Shown piece by piece: positions 1-6,326 of a stretch of 49,005 nt of DNA (positions are counted from its first letter, which is position 1; each line of letters starts with the position of its first letter). The DNA is taken from assembly GCF_018494035.1 (NCBI RefSeq), contig NZ_JABBFO010000016.1, forward strand, positions 1 to 49,005, in the 5' to 3' direction. The stretch comes from Rosenbergiella australiborealis (GTDB lineage: Bacteria; Pseudomonadota; Gammaproteobacteria; Enterobacterales; Enterobacteriaceae). The notes beneath the pieces are model-generated. The model was not told where the DNA came from and did not search any database. It saw only the letters and a program-made list of their open reading frames with translations. A program made the position numbers and the translations under genes.

Positions 1-951
1 ATGATAGCGGTTGACGCCTATGGCAAAGGGGTTGCGGAGCTAACGGAAAACGAGAAACAGACGGTGAGTGCGCTAGCAACTCTTGCGGCGGGTCTGGCGG
101 GAGGATTGGTGGGGGGCGATACGGCGAGCGCGGTATCAGGGGCGCAAGCAGGGAAGGTGACGGTTGAGAATAACTCGTTAGGTGATATTGCCGAGAATAA
201 AGCCTCGGGAATGTCACAGGAAGAGAAGTACCAGAAAGCACAGGATGCACTGGTAAAAACCACTGACGAGTTTAAAGCACAAAACTGTGCCGGACTCAGT
301 GCCGAAGCCTGTGGTACGAAAATGGAAGCGCATCGTGATGAACTGCTAAAAGGTTTTGCGGATGCGGGTCTGGATTTTGTACCGGTCGTGGGTACGATAA
401 AGACTCTGGCTGAAGCGCAGTCTGCGCTTGATTACCTGACCGCTGCGGCAACTCTGATACCGGGAGAACGTGTCGCATCAGCCATCCTGAGGAATGTGGA
501 AAAGGCGCTGAAGAAAGGTGATGTAGCTGAGGCGTCGAAGCTGATTAACAAAGCCAGTGATGAAATTGCAGGGCATTTACCTGCGCCAGGTAATATTTCT
601 CGACCCAGCTCAGGTATTGGTTCAAATGCAGTATTTTCAGTTAGTAATGCGCAAATCGGTAAAAAATTAGGAAAACATGTAGAGGATTTTGGTGGGAATC
701 CTTCAAATGCAGCTGACAGGCAACGTGTATTAGATATTATCAATAATATAGGTTCAAACCCGGATAAAGTTATTGCCGGGAAATTTGCAGGTCAAGGTGC
801 AGTAGGTGGAGCAAGTCGTGGAGATGTTTTCTTCAGAATTAAAGGTAATGATGTTGTTGTCACTAAACCTGATGGAACTTTTGTGACTGTTCTAAAAGAT
901 GGAATTAATAACACATCTGTAAAAAATGCACTAAAAGGAGATCTAAAGTGA
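1..951 (+). CDS. cdiA: CdiA C-terminal part (partial at 5' end): VENN motif, entry domain and nuclease-like toxin
   Basis: This is the 3' end of a large contact-dependent growth inhibition exoprotein; the frame is open from base 1, so the true start lies outside the window. Residues 1-54 have the alanine/glycine-rich pretoxin character of CdiA proteins (LTENEKQTVSALATLAAG). The VENN motif, where conserved CdiA ends and the variable CdiA-CT begins, is at residues 55-58 (163-174). Residues about 85-190 form an entry-type domain with NCAGLSAEAC and ALKKGDVAEASKLIN, shared with the orphan cassette at 2990-3724. The last 110 or so residues (RGDVFFRIKGNDVVVTKPDG) are the toxin; small size and a strand-rich end suggest an RNase-like fold, but I cannot assign its target. 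The stop overlaps the downstream immunity gene by 4 bp, as usual for cdiA/cdiI. CDI assignment is firm; toxin activity is inferred. Confidence 0.85.
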   Translation: MIAVDAYGKGVAELTENEKQTVSALATLAAGLAGGLVGGDTASAVSGAQAGKVTVENNSLGDIAENKASGMSQEEKYQKAQDALVKTTDEFKAQNCAGLSAEACGTKMEAHRDELLKGFADAGLDFVPVVGTIKTLAEAQSALDYLTAAATLIPGERVASAILRNVEKALKKGDVAEASKLINKASDEIAGHLPAPGNISRPSSGIGSNAVFSVSNAQIGKKLGKHVEDFGGNPSNAADRQRVLDIINNIGSNPDKVIAGKFAGQGAVGGASRGDVFFRIKGNDVVVTKPDGTFVTVLKDGINNTSVKNALKGDLK

Positions 952-1421
952 TTGATTTTTCGAGTGTTTACAAAGAATGGGCGCATGTGGTTACAGGAAT
1001 GAAATTATTAACTGTAAAGGGGGTAGTCTATGTCTATGAAAGACCAGAACTTGAGCACCCCCAACAATTACAGTTAATTTTTTCCGGGATTTATGATGAT
1101 TTTACTTTTAAATGTGGGCGCGATGGTTCAAGTCTTGAGATGACAAATAATCCTCTGCAAGCATATGATCTTGGAGAGTATGGGAAGGAGGTTATTATAG
1201 ATCTGTCATCCCAGCCATTTTTTAAAGTTTATCTTGATAAGAATTTATTAAAATTATTTTCAATATTTTCCTTATTTGAAAATGCTCAAGTGGGAATAAA
1301 GTTGGTGTTTGATGGAGGTATTGATTTAATTATTGCTAATATTGGCGATGAAATAAGTTTCTTTACTGAATTGCCATTAGATTATGAGCAAGAAATAGGT
1401 ATTGAATACCGATTATTGTAA
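948..1421 (+). CDS. cdiI: CdiI-type immunity protein for the resident CdiA toxin
   Basis: A 157-aa protein beginning with GTG at 948, overlapping the cdiA stop (GTGA). A strong ribosome binding site AAAAGGAG at 933-940 sits 7 nt before the GTG, which decides the start. The protein is soluble (no signal peptide or membrane segment) and acidic, with hydrophobic/charged alternation in its second half. Position immediately after a CdiA-CT, translational coupling and a following intrinsic terminator are the basis for calling it the cognate immunity protein, expected to bind and neutralise the toxin in the cytoplasm. I do not recognise the family. It is more AT-rich than the surrounding cdiA sequence, as is typical of exchanged toxin/immunity cassettes. 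Confidence 0.7.
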   Translation: MIDFSSVYKEWAHVVTGMKLLTVKGVVYVYERPELEHPQQLQLIFSGIYDDFTFKCGRDGSSLEMTNNPLQAYDLGEYGKEVIIDLSSQPFFKVYLDKNLLKLFSIFSLFENAQVGIKLVFDGGIDLIIANIGDEISFFTELPLDYEQEIGIEYRLL

Positions 1422-1428
1422 AATATAT

Positions 1429-1452
1429 CCCGGCCATTGCGCCGGGGTTTTT
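1429..1452 (+). terminator. Intrinsic terminator after cdiI
   Basis: A 6-bp GC stem CCCGGC/GCCGGG (1429-1434 with 1441-1446), 6-nt loop, followed by GTTTTT. It lies 8 bp after the immunity gene stop and would end the cdiA-cdiI transcript, leaving the modules downstream without the cdi promoter. Confidence 0.8.
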
Positions 1453-1471
1453 ACTTTCCGGCCTCCGCTGA

Positions 1472-1792
1472 ACGGCTTCATGCCCGCCCGGCTCGCATGC
1501 GGCGACAACCGGAAAAGGCATTAGTGCATCAGCCGGTATCAATATGGGTGGTGCGGCGATTGGAAGTGCAATTAAGGGAGAAAATCCGATTAATTCTATA
1601 GCTGGAGCTGGAGTAGGTACTGTTGCCGGTGGTATCGGTGGTGAAATAATCAAAGGAGCTGCTTCAAAATTTGGGAAAGATACCGTCACTGATTCAACAG
1701 GTGCGATTCTTGGTGGATACATCAGCGAAAAAACAGGAAATGCAGTAAAACACACTCTTGATGAAAAGGATAAAGCTAATGCTAAAAAATAA
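1472..1792 (+). pseudogene. Orphan glycine-rich toxin fragment (5'-truncated, no VENN)
   Basis: The frame is open from 1472 (after an in-frame TGA at 1469) to TAA at 1790-1792. Protein-like sequence starts near residue TGKGISASAGINMGG and continues with runs of Gly/Ala-rich hydrophobic segments (SIAGAGVGTVAGGIGGEI), ending in a charged tail rich in Lys. The same layout (TQGKG..., IGGxYxGAK..., glycine-rich helix, charged tail) is seen in the frameshifted cassette at 5651-6318 and more distantly at 2072-2725, so the three form a family. Compared with those, this copy has lost its N-terminal half and its VENN motif. The glycine-zipper-like helices and the membrane-type immunity partner suggest membrane insertion rather than nuclease activity; that is inference. 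The first ATG (1544) has no convincing ribosome binding site. Confidence 0.55.
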
Positions 1793-2036
1793 CCTTCTTA
1801 TCTTGATAAAGCTGGTATTTGCTTGCCTAGTTTTATTTCTAACTGCAAATTTAATATCTGAACTTTTGGCATCCTTAATTATTTATTTAAAAAGGGGTTT
1901 TTTTCCATTCAGTTGGGAAAGGGTTTTTACATCTTTCTTTACGTCTGGATATGTGGGCGGTCTTATTTTAGGTATTGGCCTCTGGATAAAAATCTGGTTA
2001 CAAGAAAGGAAAAATAAAGAGTCATCATCTGAGTAA
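1779..2036 (+). CDS. Small two-helix membrane protein, putative immunity protein (copy A)
   Basis: An 85-aa protein. AAAGGA at 1765-1770 with 8-nt spacing points to the ATG at 1779 rather than the in-frame TTG/ATG at 1758-1761; it overlaps the toxin fragment by 14 nt. Two hydrophobic segments (about residues 5-36 and 52-72) flank a short loop with KRGFFPFSW, and the C-terminus is charged (QERKNKESSSE). The loop and tail align with the protein encoded at 6327-6587 (KNGSFIIGW, KQKEDPSSKS) and in general shape with that at 2709-2969. Membrane immunity proteins classically protect against pore-forming or membrane-entering toxins, consistent with the partner. The frame is intact, so it may still protect even though its toxin is truncated. 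Confidence 0.65.
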   Translation: MLKNNLLILIKLVFACLVLFLTANLISELLASLIIYLKRGFFPFSWERVFTSFFTSGYVGGLILGIGLWIKIWLQERKNKESSSE

Positions 2037-2045
2037 ACTTTTGCT

Positions 2046-2071
2046 CCCAGCTGTTAGCGGCTGGGATTGTT
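2046..2071 (+). terminator. Hairpin terminator fused to an AENN junction (copy 1)
   Basis: Stem CCCAGC (2046-2051) with GCTGGG (2060-2065) followed by ATTGTT, starting 9 bp after the immunity stop. The bases immediately after it (2072 onward) are the codons for the A-E-N-N junction of the next cassette. The right arm plus junction repeats at 2992-3015. Confidence 0.6.
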
Positions 2072-2725
2072 GCTGAGAATAATTGGCTGAGTCTGCCATC
2101 GGGAATGGCGGACTATGGTCAGTCAGCCTATTCATTAGCAATGTCTATGGCTCAGTAAGGCGCAACCCCAGATGAAATCAATACGGCGCTAAGTCAGCAT
2201 GTGAAGGGGAATTTGCCCGAGGGAACGAATATCACGAAAGCCATTGTGGAAGGTTATACAGATGGCTGAATGATAGGAGGCGCAATCTACTTAGGCCCGG
2301 CGGCCTCGATAGGGAAAGTTGTGGGGGGAGCAGTCATCGCGGAAATCGCTAATGGTTCTTATCAGTGGTTTGATATAAACAGTGAAAAAAATCAAAGCCA
2401 GCCGGAAAACCAGCAAAAGACCTGGGATTACTGGGGAAGTACTTCTGCTGCTGTAACCGGGGCGTTGGCTCCGGGTCGTAGTATCTGGCAGAACGCAGGA
2501 ATCGCGGTAGGTGGAACGCTATTTACTGATGGCCCTGATAGAGGTGCTCTAATTGGTACAAGAGCTGGCTGGGCATTTGGTACTGCGGCTGGTCTTGTTG
2601 TCCCGCCTTTATTTAACCCTGTTTTAGGCTCAAGCTCAGCTCCTATTGGCGATATTATCGGCTCGGTTGGAGGAGAGTTCATTAATAACGCTTTAAAGGA
2701 TGATATCAATGAAAAGAAAAAATAG
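2072..2725 (+). pseudogene. Orphan CdiA-CT cassette with glycine-rich toxin, interrupted by two stops
   Basis: The cassette begins with AENN codons (2072-2083) followed by WLSLPSGMADYGQSAYSLAM, then meets in-frame TAA (2156-2158) and TGA (2267-2269); the remaining 151 codons (2270-2723) are open. The C-terminal part has hydrophobic Gly/Ala stretches (NAGIAVGGTLFTDGPDRGAL, GDIIGSVGGEFINNALKDDI) and a Lys-rich tail, resembling the toxins at 1472-1792 and 5651-6318. The protein between the two stops still reads sensibly, so the stops are point lesions in a once-open frame. No ribosome binding site or promoter is evident for independent expression; recombination into the VENN of cdiA would be needed to express it, and the stops would now prevent that. 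Confidence 0.6.
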
Positions 2726-2969
2726 TCCTACTATCGGGTTACTGTTTTTGAGCATTGCATATATGGTTTTTTGCTGTTTAATATTTTTTTTTCTGGCTTT
2801 GATAACTGTAAAATACCTCATTAACCATAGTGTGTATCTCGAAAAATCAGATATTAAACATATTTTGATTACCAGCACTATAGCAGGAACAGCAACGGCC
2901 TTAAGAGCATGGGTCTTTGCCAAGATAGATCAACATAAAGCCCGTAAATCTCGCCCATCCGACCCATAA
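2709..2969 (+). CDS. Small two-helix membrane protein, putative immunity protein (copy B)
   Basis: An 86-aa protein starting at ATG 2709, chosen over ATG 2700 because AAAGGA (2695-2700) is 8 nt upstream; this is the same overlap-and-spacing design as copy A (1779). It overlaps the toxin end by 17 nt. Two hydrophobic segments (about residues 10-36 and 52-70) and a basic tail (KIDQHKARKSRPSDP). Sequence similarity to copies A and C is low but length, topology and genetic position agree. Interpreted as the immunity partner of the decayed cassette at 2072-2725; frame intact. Confidence 0.6.
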   Translation: MKRKNSPTIGLLFLSIAYMVFCCLIFFFLALITVKYLINHSVYLEKSDIKHILITSTIAGTATALRAWVFAKIDQHKARKSRPSDP

Positions 2970-2974
2970 TTAAT

Positions 2975-3004
2975 AACAATCCCAGCGTTATGGCTGGGAT
3001 TGTT
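2975..3004 (+). terminator. Long-stem terminator fused to an AENN junction (copy 2)
   Basis: A 12-bp perfect stem, AACAATCCCAGC (2975-2986) with GCTGGGATTGTT (2993-3004), loop of 6 nt. Its right arm ends exactly at the codons for AENN (3005-3016) of the following cassette. The only U run is short, so termination strength is uncertain. The right arm plus AENN start is identical over 24 nt to 2059-2082. Confidence 0.6.
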
Positions 3005-3724
3005 GCTGAGAATAACTCGTTAGGCGATATTACGCAGGCGCAGTCTGAAAGCAAGACGGTGGAGCAGAAGGCGGGTGAGTACATTGAGGCCGAAAACGAG
3101 CGATATAAAAAGGCAAACTGTGGTGGAATGAGCGCTGAAGCCTGTTCGGTGAAGACGTACACGGAACGATGTGAAGCACTTAAAGAAATGGCCTCAACAA
3201 GTGTGGACTTTGGCAGTACATTCATTCCTATTTACGGTGATATTAAGAGTATTTCGGAAGCACAATCAGCGATTGATTATCTTGCCGCTGTGATCGGTAT
3301 AATCCCTGGCGCAGGCGATGTGGCAGGGAAAGCGATTAAAGCTGCTGAAACAGCGCTGAAGAAAGGGGATGTGGCTGAAGCGTCTAAGCTGATAAATGAA
3401 GGTAGCCAGCAAATATCGGCGAAAGCTAAAGATGTTCAGATTTGGACAGAGACCAAGAAAAAAGAACCTGTTTCAAATGCTTATGGTCACTGGGACAAAC
3501 ATAAAAATGAATTCCCCCAATATCAAAACTCTAAGCAGTATGTAGAAGCAGCGCATTCTTTTGTAACTAAACCGCCTGCTGGTACGTTGATAAAAACTCG
3601 CTCTAACGGGGACACTTTGTATTACAATCCTGGCACAAATACGTTTGCATCTAAAGATGCCAGCGGTGTTCCAAGAACAATGTTCAAGCCGGAAAAAGGT
3701 ATGGAGTACTGGAATAAACAATGA
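2990..3724 (+). CDS. Orphan CdiA-CT cassette: AENN, entry domain and putative ribonuclease toxin
   Basis: Open frame of 244 codons beginning inside the hairpin loop (ATG 2990, no ribosome binding site), so it is best read as a silent cassette whose natural 5' end is the AENN junction (3005-3016). The region after it (NCGGMSAEACSVK ... ALKKGDVAEASKLINEG) is homologous to the entry domain of the resident CdiA, meaning only the toxin part differs. The toxin is the last 80 or so residues: HWDKHKNEFPQYQNSKQY, an AHSF segment, RSNGDTLYYNPGTNTFA and TMFKPEKG. The His/Lys-rich start followed by NGD-strand-N-x-F is the pattern of small BECR-fold RNase toxins of polymorphic toxin systems; the assignment is by pattern only. 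The stop overlaps the Cys-rich immunity gene (ATGA). Confidence 0.75.
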   Translation: MAGIVAENNSLGDITQAQSESKTVEQKAGEYIEAENERYKKANCGGMSAEACSVKTYTERCEALKEMASTSVDFGSTFIPIYGDIKSISEAQSAIDYLAAVIGIIPGAGDVAGKAIKAAETALKKGDVAEASKLINEGSQQISAKAKDVQIWTETKKKEPVSNAYGHWDKHKNEFPQYQNSKQYVEAAHSFVTKPPAGTLIKTRSNGDTLYYNPGTNTFASKDASGVPRTMFKPEKGMEYWNKQ

Positions 3725-3909
3725 CGGAAAATGAACTTTATCCATGCCCCTGTTGTGGTAATACTACAATCGGAGAATTAGGTAATTACGAGATCTGCTC
3801 GATTTGTGAATGGGAGGATGATCCTGTTCAGTCCGAAGATCCTGATTTTGCAGGCGGGGCTAATAGACTTAGTTTAAATGAAGCTATGTTACTTTTTTTT
3901 AAAAAGTAG
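3721..3909 (+). CDS. Cys-rich CPCC-type immunity protein
   Basis: A 62-aa soluble protein starting at ATG 3721, overlapping the toxin stop by 4 bp. It carries CPCC near the N-terminus and a second pair CSIC about 20 residues later, then WEDDPVQSEDPDFAGGANRLSLNEA. This is the signature of the Cys-rich CPCC family found next to polymorphic toxins; the four-cysteine arrangement suggests a small zinc-binding fold. Expected to neutralise the adjacent RNase-like toxin in the cytoplasm. A strong terminator follows. Confidence 0.8.
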   Translation: MTENELYPCPCCGNTTIGELGNYEICSICEWEDDPVQSEDPDFAGGANRLSLNEAMLLFFKK

Positions 3910-3917
3910 AACTAACT

Positions 3918-3946
3918 ATCCCGCCCTAATCCGGCGGGATTTTTTT
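3918..3946 (+). terminator. Intrinsic terminator after the CPCC immunity gene
   Basis: Stem ATCCCGCC (3918-3925) with GGCGGGAT (3933-3940), 7-nt loop, then six T residues. One of the best-formed terminators in the cassette region. Confidence 0.85.
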
Positions 3947-3981
3947 ACTCATTAATTATCCTTCAGCTACCCGAGTGAACG

Positions 3982-4797
3982 TTGGAGCGAATTGTTGTTG
4001 AGAATAATTCATTAGGTCTGGTTATTCAGGGCGGAAAACTGGCTGCTCAGGGCTGCGTCGAGGTAGCCACCTGCCGGAATGCATTGGTTGAGAAAGGTCT
4101 GGGTGCTCTGCTAGGTATTGGTGCTGCAAATACTGTGCTAGATAATCTCTCGTCATCTGAACGAGATTATATCTTTAGCGTAGCCATGTCCGGCAAGGCT
4201 GATCTGATAGAACAATTAACACCGGAACAACGGGCTGCCTATAATTATATGATAGGGCAGGATCAAAAAGGCTTAATCACTGTCTTCCCGAAACCGGATA
4301 GAGAACTAACAGACGGTAAGTTGATTAATCCGGGTCATAGCGACCAGCAAGGGATAGTTAATACGGGTAATAAACAGCCATTAGAGTTAGGTCCAACACA
4401 TACAGGTAATAGTGACGGTTTAGTAAATACGGGTGGAACGAGTACAGTAACGCCGCTTCCGGATGGGCCAAGTAAAGATGATTTTATTTATATGTCCGAT
4501 GGGCATATGTTAGGATCAAATGGTGTTAAAGTTCCAAGTAAAACTATATGGAAAGGTGTAGGAAAAGAACGAATCGACGTGGAAAACCCAAATCCTGGAC
4601 AAAGACCAGGGCAAGTACATTACCAAGATAATAAAAATAACAAATATTATTATGATCCGAGGAATAATAATTTTTATATTTTTGACTCAACAAAGAATAA
4701 AGTTCCTGCACCTTCTTCGATCAACAAACTGTTGGATGATCCTAAGTTCAAGCAAGCTATAGACAAAGGTATGAAACAATATTTGGGAGAGAAATGA
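3982..4797 (+). CDS. Orphan CdiA-CT cassette: VENN, different entry domain and C-terminal toxin
   Basis: Open frame of 271 codons from TTG 3982; VENN codons are at 3997-4008. No ribosome binding site precedes it, so it is probably silent unless recombined into cdiA. The region after VENN (GLVIQGGKLAAQGCVEVATC, then LSSSERDYIFSVAMSGKADL and a Gly/Asn/Thr-rich linker) is unlike the entry domain at 1-951 and 2990-3724, implying a different receptor or route into the target cell. The toxin is the last 85 or so residues: WKGVGKERIDVENPNPGQRP, GQVHYQD, KYYYDPRNNNFY, ending KLLDDPKFKQAIDKGMKQYL. The same ERIDVENPNPGQRPGQ core is familiar as a C-terminal domain of several Rhs/CDI toxins; activity is probably nucleolytic but not proven. 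ATGA overlap with the next gene. Confidence 0.75.
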   Translation: MERIVVENNSLGLVIQGGKLAAQGCVEVATCRNALVEKGLGALLGIGAANTVLDNLSSSERDYIFSVAMSGKADLIEQLTPEQRAAYNYMIGQDQKGLITVFPKPDRELTDGKLINPGHSDQQGIVNTGNKQPLELGPTHTGNSDGLVNTGGTSTVTPLPDGPSKDDFIYMSDGHMLGSNGVKVPSKTIWKGVGKERIDVENPNPGQRPGQVHYQDNKNNKYYYDPRNNNFYIFDSTKNKVPAPSSINKLLDDPKFKQAIDKGMKQYLGEK

Positions 4798-5258
4798 TTT
4801 TTTTTAACAAAGAGTTTGAAAGAAATATACTAAGCAAGGTAATTAAATTGCCATCAATTCCTAATGGAATTTCAAAATTGATTGATGATGGTTTTATTAT
4901 CCACTCAGATGGCTGTATTTTCTTTAAAGGAAAACAACCTATTGATACTGGTAATGATAATGAAATTTTTTTTGATAAAACTGAGCAGGAGTGCTTTTAT
5001 AATGAGTTAAGAGTTAGTGATTATATTGAGGGCGATATTGTATCTGTAGCCGTTAATGTCTCAGAAATGATAGCTGAAAAGTTACACAAAACTTTACCCT
5101 CCAAATCTTTTGAAATAGTCACATCTTTCGACAATTTTGAGGGTGAAATAGATGCAGTAATCAAACTTCATACTCTAAGGGAAGAGGAGGTACCATATAT
5201 TGACCTACAATCTATTGATGAGTATCAACAGCCAATTTTTATATGTAGGACTGGATAA
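4794..5258 (+). CDS. Putative immunity protein for the orphan toxin at 3982-4797
   Basis: A 154-aa soluble protein starting at ATG 4794 within the toxin stop (ATGA); TTGGGAGAG just upstream serves as ribosome binding site. It is acidic and AT-rich, with no membrane segment or recognised motif. Function is inferred only from position and translational coupling to the toxin frame. No close resemblance to the immunity protein at 948-1421 is apparent. Confidence 0.65.
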   Translation: MIFFNKEFERNILSKVIKLPSIPNGISKLIDDGFIIHSDGCIFFKGKQPIDTGNDNEIFFDKTEQECFYNELRVSDYIEGDIVSVAVNVSEMIAEKLHKTLPSKSFEIVTSFDNFEGEIDAVIKLHTLREEEVPYIDLQSIDEYQQPIFICRTG

Positions 5259-5460
5259 TAAAAATGATTAAAACCCAGCGCCGGTAGCTCGGGATAAACT
5301 TTATAATATTGGAGCTTGAAAACCGTGTAGAGGAAAAAATTAGTTACTTCGGTAAATGTAGTAGAAAAACTGATTCTAACGGACGGTGAGCATATGAGAA
5401 AATGGTGTAATCTGGTTGAGTGAATGTCGGAGCGAGCTGTTGTTGAGAATATTAGCTTTT
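5259..5460 (+). other. Cassette remnant ending in a VENI junction stub
   Basis: No intact gene. The 34 nt at 5418-5451 match 3973-4006 (upstream edge of the previous VENN cassette) with four differences, and read through to V-E-N-I (5442-5453) and a stop at 5460. This is what is left of a VENN junction whose toxin has been deleted. The preceding 150 bp contain short open stretches in more than one frame but nothing recognisable. Confidence 0.5.
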
Positions 5461-5490
5461 AACGATCCCGGCCATCAAGCCGGGATCGTT
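5461..5490. terminator. Hairpin between cassette remnant and symE-like remnant
   Basis: A 12-bp perfect stem AACGATCCCGGC (5461-5472) with GCCGGGATCGTT (5479-5490), 6-nt loop, flanked by short T runs on the plus strand. It probably ends plus-strand transcripts. Confidence 0.65.
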
Positions 5491-5501
5491 TTACTGACTA
5501 A

Positions 5502-5642
5502 TCACTCCTCAGCCAGCCGTATAATCAGTTCTCCCTGCTGATCACTGACTTCAACCTTCCTGTCCGTCTCAAATTCCAGCGCCTGCATCCAGTGGCCTTT
5601 AAGGATAATCGATGGTAAAGACTGATGCTTAATGTGATCACG
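5502..5642 (-). pseudogene. SymE-like toxin remnant, N-terminally truncated
   Basis: On the minus strand, reading from 5642 to the TGA at 5504-5502, the translation contains PSIILKGHWMQALEFETDRK, VEVSDQQGELIIRL and an AEE terminus. This matches the core of the SymE family (SIxLKGxWLxxxGFxTGxxVxV), a toxin of SOS-linked type I systems with an AbrB-like fold. Only about 45 residues remain; there is no start codon before the sequence runs into the VENN junction of the next cassette at 5651, so the 5' part was probably removed when that cassette arrived. SymE-like genes are common in Rhs/CDI islands. Non-functional as it stands. Confidence 0.65.
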
Positions 5643-5650
5643 AACATATT

Positions 5651-6318
5651 GTTGAGAATAATTGGCTGAGTGGCATCGAAGGATTCGGTATCGGCTTCCT
5701 GAATAGTGTTCAAGCTCAGGGATCGCTGATAAATAATACTAATCTTACTGATGAAAATGGCAAAGTACTTAATCCGGTAACACCAGAGCAAATTAAATAT
5801 GCTTCTGACAAACTTGTGACCGGGGAATTAGCACCCGGACAGAATGCGGCTACAGGGTTAATTACGGCTTGGGGCGCAGGAATGTCAACAGTTGTTGCAC
5901 CAGTTCTGTTGCCGGCGACAGCGACAGCAGGAAGTGTGATTGGAGCCAGTGTAATCGGCGGCTCGGCAAATATTTTTAATCAGTTGAACAGTGGCGCACC
6001 GTTCAATGCCACGGATGTACTTATCGCGATAGGTATCAGCGGACTCACGCAGGGTAAAGGGTTCTGGTTCACTGAAGCAGCAAGTATTGGCGGATCCTAT
6101 GCGGGGGCTAAGTTGCAGGGGCAGGATACACTTCCGATTGTTGCAGGTGCGGTGATTGTACTGGGATTGGTGCTGGTGGAGGTAAAGCTGTTGAAACTGG
6201 GAATAAATATTTCCCGATTGTCTCAGATAAAACCGCTGGTATTGCTGGGGCTATAGGCGGTGCTGTAATTAGCGAAGCTACAGGAAGTCAAGTTGAAGAC
6301 AAACTAAAAGGTGAGTGA
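5651..6318 (+). pseudogene. Orphan CdiA-CT cassette with glycine-rich toxin, frameshifted
   Basis: Begins with VENN codons (5651-5662) followed by WLSGIEGFGIGFLNSVQAQG and stays open to about 6156. Between 6155 and 6160 the sensible frame changes: in the original frame the product ends at 6256 with unlikely residues, whereas after a one-base shift it continues TGIGAGGGKAVETGNKYFPI, ...VSDKTAGIAGAIGGAVISEA and stops at 6316-6318. One missing base near 6157 explains this. The C-terminal part parallels the fragment at 1472-1792 (VTDSTGAILGGYISEKTG versus VSDKTAGIAGAIGG...SEATG). The N-terminal part (NQLNSGAPFNATDVLIAIGI, SGLTQGKGFWFTEAASIGGS) shows what copy A has lost. Confidence 0.65.
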
Positions 6319-6326
6319 GATAGCAA

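Noticed and set aside
2046-5662. Repeated short motifs spaced through the cassette region as a CRISPR array
   Set aside because: The repeats are VENN junction codons with irregular spacings of hundreds of bases and fall at starts of toxin frames; no spacer-like regular units.
5525-5791. 88-codon minus-strand frame across the symE-like remnant
   Set aside because: It lies in a different frame from the recognisable SymE residues and runs antisense to the VENN cassette; composition not protein-like.
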